A DNA stretch of 64,000 nt from Urophycis tenuis (lineage: Eukaryota > Chordata > Actinopteri > Gadiformes > Phycidae): positions 2,358,616-2,422,615 of the forward strand of contig JAXIVH010000039.1 in assembly GCA_036785325.1 (NCBI GenBank), written 5' to 3'. This document shows, piece after piece, positions 47,732 to 57,566 of this stretch (positions within the stretch are counted from its first letter, which is position 1; every line of letters begins with the position of its first letter). Under the pieces are notes generated by a model. The model worked only from the letters and a program-made list of their open reading frames with translations. It was not told the DNA's origin and did not search any database. Both the position numbers and the translations under genes were made by a program.

Positions 47732-48732
47732 ATCTGTCAGCTGTGGGTCTTTCACAGCGGGTGATTTCCACTATACAGAGTGCTCGAGCCTCCTCCACTA
47801 GGTCTCTGTATGACTGTAAGTGGAGAGTGTTTGAGGGGTGGTGCCACGGAAACGGCCACATTCCTTTTCAGTGTCCGGTAGATGTGATATTGTCATTCCT
47901 GCAGGACCTGATTGACAAACGAAAAGCCTTCTCCACGGTTAAGGTGTATTTGGCGGCCATCGCCGCCTGCCACGTGGGGTTTGGGAAGCAGACAGCGAGC
48001 CAGCACCCGCTGGTTTGCCGTTTTATGAAGGGAGCGCGCAGGCTTCTCCCCGTGTCCAGACCGTTGGTACCACCATGGGATCTGGCGGTGGTTCTGGAGG
48101 GGCTTAAGGGCCCTCCTTTTGAGCCACTGGAAGGGGCGGACTTGAAACACGTGTCCCTCAAGACAGTGTTGTTGCTGGCCCTGGCTTCGGCTAAACGGGT
48201 TAGTGACATCCATGCGCTTTCGGTGCATTCCTCATGCGCTCAGCTCTTCCCGGGCGATGTAAGGATGATTTTGAAGCCCAACCCGGCTTTTGTGCCTAAG
48301 GTGGTGGGCTTATATTCTCCGATTGACCTTGTGGCTTTTGCTGCCTCATCAGATGAGCAGTCGCCGCATGCGTTATGTCCAGTCCGTGCGGTGCGCACTT
48401 ATATGGATAGGACAAGGGGTTTCAGGAGGAGCGATCAGCTGTTCGTCTCCTGGGCTAACCCTCATAAGGGGAAACCTGTCACAAAGCAGCGCCTGTCCCA
48501 CTGGGTGGTGGAGGCGATTGCCTTGGCCTATACGAGTCAGGGTTTGCAGCCACCTGTGGGGCTGCGGGCGCACTCGACTCGGGGCTTGGCCACATCCTGG
48601 GCCTTATTCAGGGGAGTTTCTGTTCAGGATATTTGTGCTGCGGCGAGTTGGTCCTCGCCTCTCACTTTTGTCCGTTTCTATATGCTGGACGTCTCTGCTC
48701 CGTGCGTGGCACGCGCAGTTTTGTTGTCCTGA
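47707..48732 (+). CDS. DIRS tyrosine recombinase
   Basis: Starting at the Met in MGLAPEWLNLS the protein has the N-terminal SAM-like region (STRSLYDCKWRVFEGW, DLIDKRKAFSTVKVYL) and a catalytic domain with the Arg in LASAKRVSDIHAL, the His and Arg in LRAHSTRGLATSW, and the Tyr in FVRFYMLD. All members of the Arg-His-Arg-Tyr set are present. The same frame is open back to 45412, so a larger fusion or internal initiation is possible; I take 47707 because it overlaps the RT frame by only 25 bases. It integrates circular DNA by site-specific recombination. Confidence 0.85.
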   Translation: MGLAPEWLNLSAVGLSQRVISTIQSARASSTRSLYDCKWRVFEGWCHGNGHIPFQCPVDVILSFLQDLIDKRKAFSTVKVYLAAIAACHVGFGKQTASQHPLVCRFMKGARRLLPVSRPLVPPWDLAVVLEGLKGPPFEPLEGADLKHVSLKTVLLLALASAKRVSDIHALSVHSSCAQLFPGDVRMILKPNPAFVPKVVGLYSPIDLVAFAASSDEQSPHALCPVRAVRTYMDRTRGFRRSDQLFVSWANPHKGKPVTKQRLSHWVVEAIALAYTSQGLQPPVGLRAHSTRGLATSWALFRGVSVQDICAAASWSSPLTFVRFYMLDVSAPCVARAVLLS

Positions 48733-48807
48733 AACGAACAGAGTACTTTTCCTGTAGGTTGGTGGACGCTCGATAAGCTTGTCTGGCAATACGGGAGCAA
48801 CCATATC

Positions 48808-49150
48808 CCATAGTGAGACATCGAAACGAATATTATGAAAGAGAACTTTAGGTTATTTACATAACCCCGGTTCTCTGAGTAATATGAGTGAGATGTCTCA
48901 CCAGACAACCCTTCTTGCTTGGGCGAGTGAGAAGAGGTGCTTATCTTGAATGGCGTGATGCCGTCCGCATGAGTTATTTGGGGTAGGTGGGACTACCTGG
49001 TGCGGACGGACACGTTTCACCAGCCAATCGGGATTGGCGTAATGAGATAAATGCTTCTGAGGTATGCAGCGGGGGCGTGCATCCCATAGTGAGACATCTC
49101 ACTCATATTACTCAGAGAACCGGGGTTATGTAAATAACCTAAAGTTAGCT
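48808..49150. repeat. DIRS right inverted repeat with internal complementary region
   Basis: Contains the right inverted repeat (48922-49098), the internal complementary copy of the termini (about 48808-48823), and a long palindrome in which 48845-48902 pairs with 49089-49148. This lets the reverse-transcribed DNA be circularised before recombination. Confidence 0.85.
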
Positions 49151-49810
49151 CTATAGCCGTGTTCTAAGTGTTCTGTATGTATTAGCCAAGTTTACTTATA
49201 TAGGCCTACTGCATTTCTGGACGTTTATTTGGCGTTTGTTATGTAGACTACGTTATGCATGTGTACTGTGAACCAACGAGTATGCAATTGTGTATTGTAG
49301 TGGAAAAAGTAATGCTACAGAATATGATACTTTAAAGTAATGAGTTGATGAATGGAGAACGGCTCCTGGTAACATGAATTCTGACCGAGAAACCTTGCAA
49401 CTGAACGAGATGTGTTGAGCCAAATTAGACGGGTGTTCATCAACTTTAGTAGTTGTTCCATGCTCACATTTTCAAGAAGTTCCTAGGCCAAGGGGGCCAA
49501 GGGCGACATCTGCAGGTGAAACTACAACTTGAAAAGAAAGAAATTATGTAGATCCCCCTCCCTTCACATTTATAGTTTTCAAAATATGTAGATTTTTTAT
49601 ATTGTGAGCCATCAATCATTGTTTTAAAGATAGAATAGTTTTAAATGTTGTCATGTACCAGTGATTTACACATAGGCTTACATAAACCTGTAATTAATAT
49701 GTAATGTTGTTTTTGAATCAAGGTGCAAAACTGTATTTCAGCATACAAGTATTTTACTTGTATGCTGAGTATTTTACTTGTATATCTGAATGCAGGGTCA
49801 TTACTTAGAT

Positions 49811-51352
49811 CAGTGATTCCCAACCTGTGGGCCGCGGCCCCCTGGTGGGCCGCGAAGGTATTGCAAGTGGGCCGCCAAATCATTTCCAAAAAAGTAGCCT
49901 ACTTTTGTGTGGTGCTGCTGAATTATTTTCATTCTCGGTGAGGACAAAATTTACCCCCCCTCCCCCAAAGTATTATCACCATTACATCGTATTAACAGCC
50001 AAAATACAAAGGGGCCGGGACTCAATGTGCATTCTGGTTGTGCTGTGGTTTTGATCAAGCCTGATCTGACGAGACAGAGGCGTTGCGCTGCAGACAGCAG
50101 TTTTATTTTGAAAACCAACCGGAGTTCTCACCGTTGTCTCCGCACTCCCAGTGTCCACAGCCGAGAGTGAAAGCGATTTCACGGCCACGAAGCACATTCT
50201 GACCAGAGCTTGTGAGCAGAGCTGATCGGTGTGAATATTCCGCTCCTCTCTCAGATGGCTGTTCTCTCGGCCACTCCAAGCTCTAAATCGCGTCCGGCCG
50301 CTCCGCTCATTTTCGCTCCCCACTCCACTTAAAAATCATGCCGCTCCACGCTCGCTCCAATTTAAATGAGGGAGAAATAATCTACTACGAATTGCCACCT
50401 TAACAGAAAACGTACATACTAAAGAACTAAGAGCAACGGCAATATATTTCAGTTATAGAACATTTATTTTAAAAGATAGACAAGTGCAACAAGAAGACAC
50501 ACGTTTGGATTTGGGCATGCCTCAGACTCGTGGTGTGAGCGGTATCGGAGCGACACTGGAGCGATACAGAGCGGCCGCTCTGGCGTCTAAATAAAAAAAC
50601 GCTCCACGCTCCAGCAACATTCCATCCGTTCCGCTTTGCTCCTCGCTCGCTCGCGCTCCGCTCCGTTCACTAGCTATGATTCTGACAGAAGGCAGAAACA
50701 GAATGAATGTGTGGCGATTGCTCTAAGACTGCAAGGGAAGCTCAGCTTCCCCCAAAAAATGCAAACAAATATGCGCTAGAACGCGATCACCTTTAGTTCA
50801 GAATCAGCCTCTTATCACAGGTCACAGACACAAGTTTCTTCTCATCCATTCCCGCAGAAGCTCAGCGTGCATGGGAAGCATGGAGTGGGCTGTTCCACTG
50901 CAGCCAAACTAGACGCTCATTGGATAAATATAATATGATAAAATATAAAATAGGCCTAAAATATAAGAATAATGAATTAATTAGGCCTAATTATGAATAA
51001 TCACTCAGACACATAAGGACGTCTGAGTGAAGGACGTATGGGTTTTCTTGCGGAGAGAGAGAAAAACAGTCCAAACTAAAATATTTATTGACAAGAAATT
51101 AGTAACCCATTCCATAATTCAAAGTGGATTTTATTTATTATTATAAAGATCAGTTTGACTACAGTAGGCTTCACTGTGCTCGAAAACGTTATATTTTCCG
51201 CATAGGATCATTTCCATGCAAACTTCGGCATTTATTAATTTGGACGTGAGCGGACGCTGCGATCATATCTCAGGACAGGTCGTTTAAGTCAGTGTATGTG
51301 GGGTGCGCAGCACACAGCGGCTGAATCAGATTAAACAAATCCTTGAATGATT

Positions 51353-51405
<53 letters not shown>

Positions 51406-51600
51406 GTAATGCTGAAGGTGTTGCAACATGTTACAGATGCTGTGTTAGTGACTGTGGAGTTTCCAACATGTTTCACCTGTATTCAGTTTTATCTTCAATA
51501 AAAAAGTGCTCTGAGAACGCATTATATGGTCGGAGGTGGGCCGCGAAAATTTTTGAGACATAAAAGTGGGCCCTGAGTTGGAATAGGTTGGGAACCACTG
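49811..51600. mobile_element. Nested hAT-type element, 1790 bp, 8-bp duplication ACTTAGAT
   Basis: The left end CAGTGATTCCCAACCTGTGG and the inverted right end CAGTGGTTCCCAACCTATTC match over about 16 bases with one change. ACTTAGAT flanks both sides (49803-49810, 51601-51608). The TIR resembles Charlie-like hATs. Inside are GCTCC/GGAGC-rich stretches (50200-50680) and a (GT)n tract (51354-51402), but no transposase. Confidence 0.88.
51354..51402. repeat. (GT)n microsatellite
   Basis: About 24 GT units near the right side of the nested hAT. Confidence 0.95.
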
Positions 51601-51610
51601 ACTTAGATGT

Positions 51611-51853
51611 TTGCAAGGAGTTCCTCAAGACCAGGAGGAAGATTTAGATGATCAACCATCCACCAGCAGTTTAAGCACACATCAACCACCAATCCCTGCA
51701 GACTCTGCAACAGCACCCAGCCCTGACCAACAACCATCAACTACTAGTTCTGGTACAGATACAATCCAGCCCACAACCACCACTTCTGGCAGAGTGAGTC
51801 CTGTCACTGAGAGGCCATCAGCAAGTGACATTGTGGAGTTATTTTGGAAATAA
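51611..51853 (+). CDS. Hypothetical Ser/Thr/Pro-rich ORF
   Basis: 80 codons, rich in Ser, Thr, Pro and Gln, with no recognised domain. It lies in the right arm of the outer hAT and could be a leftover of a transposase N-terminal linker. The composition makes chance likely. Confidence 0.15.
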   Translation: MQGVPQDQEEDLDDQPSTSSLSTHQPPIPADSATAPSPDQQPSTTSSGTDTIQPTTTTSGRVSPVTERPSASDIVELFWK

Positions 51854-52136
51854 AGAGAAACGTACTGACAATTACTGAGTTGATGTCCGTTTTTGGGGGG
51901 CACCACAATGCATTTGTGCTTAGGGCACCCACATGGCTAGCACCGGCCCTGCTTTCAAGTGTTTAAAAAATGTGCTTAATTGACCAATCCCCATGATTCT
52001 GTTATTAGTCCAACATTAGTTTTGGAATGTGTGGTTGTCAATCTAGCTGTCAGGATTCTAATTGTTACAACATGTGTTGTTATGGTAGTTTGTAATAGTC
52101 TAAGAAGCGATCTCTGTCTTGTGCTTTTTGTTATAA

Positions 52137-52359
52137 ATTGAAGGGAGTGAAGGAGTTAGACCTTTTTTTTTAAAGACTGCTGTACAGAAACTCAATATAA
52201 TTTGTAATAGACCACTACTACTAAGTTTAAGTTTAGTGTGGGATTCTCTGTTTTCTTGGGGTTGTTTTTTGTTGTGAATTAAAGGGAGTGAAGGAGTTAT
52301 CCCTGTTTTTTTTTTAAAAGACAGCTGTACAGAAACTCGGTATAATTTGTAATAGACTA
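52137..52359. repeat. Two copies of a 75-bp sequence spaced 144 bp
   Basis: GGGAGTGAAGGAGTTA starts both copies (52141 and 52285 region), and both end with TATAATTTGTAATAGAC. The second copy directly precedes the MITE at 52362. 51960-52130 is otherwise blank. Confidence 0.8.
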
Positions 52360-52361
52360 AC

Positions 52362-52867
52362 CCTACGCTCACACTGGCGTTTTTTTGACTGAGGCTTGGC
52401 GACGCGTTTCCATTCATTTCCAATGGCAGTGAGCGACGGGCGATAAAGCGAAGCATGTGGGCTGCAAAACGCGAGGAGGGCGGGGCAAAAAATAGAAACT
52501 AGTCCTATTCTATGCAAATGATGAGCGAAAAAACGCGGCGTTTTTTTGCGAAAGCCAATCCGAGCGAAGGAGGCGTGGCGGCCACGCAACTAGAACATAA
52601 TCCAACATGGTGGACCACGTCGGCGAGAGATAGGATTATGGATATATCTAACGAATGTGGCTGTACCCTGGTATGTGCTTTGAAATCTATCGAGAAATAA
52701 ATGTTGTTAAACCAGAAAACGTCATGGGTATGGCTGGATATTATCAATTGTTTTCGATCTGACACAGGTTTCAATACTATCGCTACAGACACTCCCCCGG
52801 AACGCCCACCAGGCGAAAATCGCCGAGCACAAAAACGCTTGGTCGCCCGTCAGTGTGAGTGTAGGGT
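52362..52867. mobile_element. MITE copy 2 (ACCCTACGCTCACACTG ends)
   Basis: The left end and the inverted right end (ACCCTACACTCACACTG) differ by one base. The interior matches the copy at 27370-27898 along most of its length. No clear target duplication. 52868-53190 shows no recognised feature. Confidence 0.85.
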
Positions 52868-53196
52868 GAGGAGCGATCTGTCTTGTGCGCTTGGGGCACA
52901 AGAAAAAAAAAAGGGGGGGTGGGGGAGTAAATGTTGTGTTTTGTCTAGTAGGACTCACTGGCAGCAGGCCAACTCAGAGTCCTTGGGGTTGTTTCTGCCA
53001 TTCCATTTTTTCACTGTGCTTGGATGTAAAGAAGACGACAAACAGGAGTTGAGTCCTTGGAATAGCAGCTGTTGCTATCTGAACTGAACTGTGTCCCCGC
53101 GTTGTTTTGACGCCTTGCTACGAACTTTCACTCCATCCCCATCACCTGGAAAAGACCTCTATTGCAACGGTACAGTGCACCAGTTACTGAAATGGG

Positions 53197-53520
53197 TTGT
53201 ATTGTTGTTGTGCCATCTCTTTACAGGGGGAGAATGTTGTGGGTAACAGTGTTTGTTCATATTCAGCCTTGGTAGGCCAGGAGCATGTCTCCATCTCAGA
53301 TAGGGATCTGTTGGTAGACCTGTGCCAGGGGCATCGCCTGACCAGACAGTTGCCACAGATGCCTTGCCCGCAGTTAATGGAAACCATGTTTGTGTGTGGA
53401 CAGAACACTTACTCATATCTACCTCCTAAGTGGAAGGGTTCATGTTATGTCGCCTGTGTAGTTCCGGCGCGGGCTAATAAAACATGTTGTGGAGCTGCGC
53501 TGCCGAGCAGAGGGGGGTGA
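53197..53520 (+). pseudogene. Retroviral envelope-like fragment
   Basis: A 107-codon open frame has seven or more cysteines, including a CGQN...CYVAC pattern with an intervening Leu-Pro-Pro-x-Trp. That pattern resembles the receptor-binding-to-transmembrane part of envelope-like proteins in fish endogenous retroviruses. There is no complete surface unit, fusion peptide or transmembrane subunit in the window, and gag/pol are absent. It is an old partial copy at best. The alternative is a random Cys-rich ORF. Confidence 0.35.
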
Positions 53521-53811
53521 CTGAAAGGTCATTTCTTTTTTCTGAAATTTTCTTTCTTTCATTTCATTTTTTTCATTTTTCTTATATGTTTCAGTAGAAT
53601 CATTTGTAACAGGATGAGTTTTTTTTATTTTCAAGTAGCCTACACCTGCTTTCCTTGTGTACGATAAGTATGCTTTTATGTTACTATTGCCTTTACACTG
53701 TCTGTGTTGATTAGTAGGTAAATTGAATGTTTAGTTGCTGAATAATACACTGAAATTCCCCATCTAGAGGGTGATCGTTAAACTACGTTTAAGTTGATCA
53801 AGAGGTGGGAC

Positions 53812-54095
53812 TGTTAGATTCTGGGTATTTCTTGTGTATCATTGAAGCCCATATTGTGTGCCTATCAGTGCGTCACTCTGACGCCTTTCTAACAACTGGT
53901 CTCTAACTTCTTGTCTACTATAGATAGTTTCCTAGGATAAGGTGACAAGTCCCAGGGCATGTCACCCTGACCCCACCATATGCTGTATTATCAAAGGAAC
54001 ACGTTATCGTCTGCCTATTGTGTGACGCCAGTTGCTGTCTTTCTGTTACTCTCTGTTAATTCTTCTTGTTTTAAATACTCAAAGAATGCCAGCGT
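53812..54095 (+). repeat. Possible solo LTR or LTR remnant
   Basis: A purine-rich AAGAGGTGGGAC (about 53800-53811) directly precedes TGTTAGATTC, the layout of a polypurine tract and LTR start, downstream of the env-like fragment. No second copy was found in the window, and the 3' edge is a guess. 53521-53799 shows nothing else. Confidence 0.25.
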
Positions 54096-54199
54096 TTGGA
54101 AGAAGAGGAACCGCACTGGACGGGACAGAATGTAATACAGTTCTCAGATGGCAATGACAGGACACACGTTCAGCCGAACGTGTGTCCTGTCATTGCCAT

Positions 54200-54950
54200 C
54201 CGGATGAAGAGAAAGAATTATTTAGGCAAACAGACAACAATATGTGAACTTCAAATTGGGAATCAGCTGGTCTCTGGCAACAAACAAATTGCTCATGAAC
54301 TTAATAGTTTTTTTGTTTCCTCTGTTGAGGAGCTTACCAATAACTTTAAAGCCCCCAGTGTGGAGCTACCGGTCCCAAAAAATACATGTGCCAACGTTTT
54401 TACACTACAACAAACAAATCAGACTGAAGTCCTTGCAGTAATAGATAAACTTGCTAATAGTCACTCAAAAGATCTTTCTCACCTGGATACTGCCTTTTAT
54501 TAAAAACACAAAATTGTTTTGGTAAAACCTCTTGCTCACCTTATCAACCTTTCCAATACCAGTGGGAGTTTCCCCAGTAAATGGAAGCTAGCAAGAATGA
54601 TACCAATTTTTAAATCAGGAGCAGTTGATCAGGGATGCAACTGATTAGTATCCTACCTGTATTCTATAAAGTTCTGGAAAAGGTTGTAGCTCACCAGTTA
54701 ATGAAGTATGTAGAATCAAATAATTATCTACACCCATTGCAGTTCCGATTCAGTCAGAATTATTCCACAGAGATTGCTTATTGCTTTTTTATAGAACAGC
54801 TTAGATCATCATTTGATAAAGGTGAAGTAGTCGGGGCGGTGTTTTTGGAAATAATAAAAGCCTTTGACACATTAAATCATGATATTCTTATTAATAAACT
54901 GTCAATTTAATTTCTCTAATAAAATGTTACAGTAGTTTAAATCTTATCTT
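54200..54950 (+). pseudogene. LINE reverse transcriptase relic, N-terminal part (jockey/CR1-like)
   Basis: Reads ELNSFFVSSVEEL, TEVLAVIDKLANSHSKDLSH, a stop, LINLSNTSGSFPSKWKLARM, then after a small shift LISILPVFYKVLEKVVAHQL, YLHPLQFRFSQNYSTE and GAVFLEIIKAFDTLNHDIL. The first catalytic Asp is probably changed (LEIIKAFD for LDLKKAFD). The sequence is broken by stops, and its continuation is at 61975-62350. The exact LINE clade is not settled. Confidence 0.7.
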
Positions 54951-56035
54951 TCCAACTGTAGCACACTACGCTATAAACTGAGGAAGAACTACTTGTTCGG
55001 AATCACCTTTAATATTAGGGCGGGCTCTAAGTTCTTAAGTTTTTGGTGTGCGGTGCCGTTATTAACCTGTACTATAAAAATGTACCTAATGACAAGACTC
55101 CTTTTTATTTTTCAGAGATAAGTGAATACGTTATTTGGTGCCTCCACTTAGTAGAACTTAAAACAAAATAGAATGTAAAATCCTAAGAATGAACATAAAT
55201 TCCAAGTGTAATTTCTTGTATATTAATAAAGTATCAAACACAGCTAATTATTTCACATGTAGTACACCTACTATTCCCTGAATGCAACACACTTTTCAAA
55301 TCCCACATAAAACACTTGTGCACACAACAACAAACGGTGCAGGCCTGAATCGTGGCTTGGGAGCTGTGGGGTCTCAAACCTGGTGACCACTTTACTTAGA
55401 CAAGCCAAATAAAATGCAAAAGAGTCAAATCCGGTGTATTTGTAACTGTTTGTACTCACTGTCTGTCCTCAGTCAGTTCATACGCTGCTTGTCAGGAATG
55501 AGGATGAGGGAATGAATGTTGTGAATGAATGAAGAAGGTGAGAGGAGCAAAAAAAAAAGGTCCAAGATATGTGTCCTGGTCTGGATGTCTTCGGTACGCC
55601 TTAATATAACCCCTGTTCCACTGATAAACTCTGCATTTACCAATGGGAATTAAGGCAATACTCCGCACAATAGCAAATGCTACATTGCATGTGTGGTTCT
55701 TGTCTCTCTGTTGTTGTTCCCTGTGAGTCCTGGATGTCCCACCCCCTTAGCCTGTTTGATTGGATGATTGTTTTCTACAACCAGACATCAGAGCAGACAT
55801 CAGACTGACAGGTAGAATAAGGATATGTGACAAAATGAGTACATCAGATAGGCTATACTATAGATATTTTTTAACATTTTGTATGAAATATGAACTGAGA
55901 TCATTCGACTTCCGGTAATGGCGGCAGAGTGATCACACACCTGGCATTTGCTCCCTGACCATTTATAACTTTAACATATCTACACTCAGACTTTTTGACT
56001 TATTTTCATGTCAGCGTAATACTTCCAAAACTGAA

Positions 56036-56929
56036 ATGAGTAAATCCCATGGGTCCCGCCATGGAAAAGGCCAGCCTCAGCTGACTCAACACTTCAGCCC
56101 ACACGATAAAGACGCTAGCAAGGCAGACGCTAGCAATGTAGCAACAGGTGGAGCTCAACCGCTAACTCTGGACATGCTCATCGGTGAACTCGAGAAACTG
56201 CGCAAAGATGTAACAGGTGAACTCACCACCTCCCTGAATACTGCCATGGCTCCTATCCAAGCTTCTCTGCAAAAGATCGCTGATACTGTAGCCTCGCACA
56301 CAGCTACCATCTCCGTAATGGAAACAGCCCTCACTTCCCACTCAGATGACCTGTCGACTTTGCAGCACGAAGTGGCCACATTGAAGTCCAAGGTGGAGAC
56401 CACCACCCAGATGAATGAAAAGCTGCAGCTGGCTGTTGAGGACTTAGTTTCACGATCCAAACGGCAGAATCTCCGGGTGATTGGCATCCCCGAGGGAGCG
56501 GAGGGGACCGATGCCCGTCTCTTCATGACTACGCTGTTTAAGGACGTGACCAGAGGCGCTTTACCGGATACGAGCTTTGAACTGGACCGAGCTCACCGCA
56601 GCCTGGGGCCGAAGCCGGCGCAGGGCTCCCGGCCCATTCTTGTGCGCTTTCACAGATACATCCAGAAAGAGCGAGTGCTGCTATGGGCGAAGAAAACACG
56701 GAGCATCTCATACCAGGGTTATCCCATAAGGATCTTTGAGGATTTCAGCGCTTCGCTCGCCAAGAAACGTGCATCATTCAACAAAGTGAAGTCCCTCCTT
56801 TACAAGGATGGGATACGCTTCGGGCTGATCTACCCGGCGCGCTTGCGGGTCACTGTTGACGGACAGTCTCGCATGTTTGACTCCACGGATGAAGCGGAGC
56901 GTTTCTACCGTGATCTCAGCAGTAAGTGA
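56036..56929 (+). CDS. L1 ORF1 protein (RNA-binding chaperone)
   Basis: 297 codons, intact. The N-terminus is polar; residues about 45-140 form a long heptad-like coiled coil. It is followed by SKRQNLRVIGIPEG (RRM-like domain), FELDRAHRSLGP, RPILVRFHRYIQKERVL and a C-terminal domain ending FYRDL. This is the L1 ORF1p layout: trimerising coiled coil, RRM and CTD, which bind element RNA to form the transposition particle. The start follows the 5' leader by about 140 bases. Confidence 0.88.
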   Translation: MSKSHGSRHGKGQPQLTQHFSPHDKDASKADASNVATGGAQPLTLDMLIGELEKLRKDVTGELTTSLNTAMAPIQASLQKIADTVASHTATISVMETALTSHSDDLSTLQHEVATLKSKVETTTQMNEKLQLAVEDLVSRSKRQNLRVIGIPEGAEGTDARLFMTTLFKDVTRGALPDTSFELDRAHRSLGPKPAQGSRPILVRFHRYIQKERVLLWAKKTRSISYQGYPIRIFEDFSASLAKKRASFNKVKSLLYKDGIRFGLIYPARLRVTVDGQSRMFDSTDEAERFYRDLSSK

Positions 56930-57566
56930 AGACATGACGTCTCTTTACACATCTCCTTTAACTTTTCTCTATGAAAACTGGACTGTAGATATTAAAGGCG
57001 TACGGGAGGAGCTGGAAAACTTAGCCCCGAGCTGAGATTATTTACAAACTCACAACTAAGTTCCTAATATGTAAGATCCAGTTATGTTCATTACAGACTC
57101 GTTTGTGCTGTTGTTAAACATTTGTTAAAAGTTTTCTTATATAGAGCACAGTTGTGTTTTGTTAAGTATGAAAAAACTGGAACACTGAGGTTGTTACGCT
57201 GTCAAATGGTAAATGTCAGAGGTGTACACATTTCCACAATTGAAAAGGAAGCAAACTCCTATCAATCAGTCGGTTGTGTAAAGTAGTAGTTCCTGCATGC
57301 TCATCTGTGTTAAAGATGAGGTTAGGACAAGTGTGTAAGTATGTTTTAAACCTCAGGGTGTCACTGAGGACATCTTCTGTTGTTGTGTTTGGGTTTCTTT
57401 CTTTTTTTTTGTTTATCTTTGATAGAGGAGCGTTCTTTTTTTTCATAAACTTGTACGATGGCATTGTATATGTTGTTGCTACTTTGCTTTCCATTATTAA
57501 AGCTGACCTGGCTGGGGCACCGTCTCATCAGAGCACTTACAGGATTGATAGTTTAACACTGATTCC

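Larger units (their letters stand above)
43329..49150 (+). mobile_element. DIRS-like tyrosine-recombinase retrotransposon, apparently intact frames
   Basis: A roughly 170-base inverted terminal repeat lies at 43329-43499 and 48922-49098. Behind the last gene, CCCATAGTGAGACATC at 48808-48823 complements the outer left end, and 48845-48902 is inverted at 49089-49148, which matches the internal complementary region of DIRS elements. Genes in order: a zinc-finger gag-like ORF, a reverse transcriptase/RNase H ORF, and a tyrosine recombinase. No protease or DDE integrase is present. As expected for this class, no target duplication is visible. Confidence 0.9.
42500..51951. mobile_element. hAT-type element, 9452 bp span, 8-bp duplication CTTTCAAG
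   Basis: The left end CAGCGCCGGTGCT and the inverted right end CAGGGCCGGTGCT agree at 12 of 13 positions, and both arms then contain a GTGCCCTA/TAGGGCACCC block. CTTTCAAG flanks both sides (42492-42499, 51952-51959). No hAT transposase is seen inside, so it is non-autonomous. It is inflated by a minisatellite, a DIRS-like retrotransposon and a second hAT. 49151-49810 inside it holds nothing recognisable. Confidence 0.75.
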
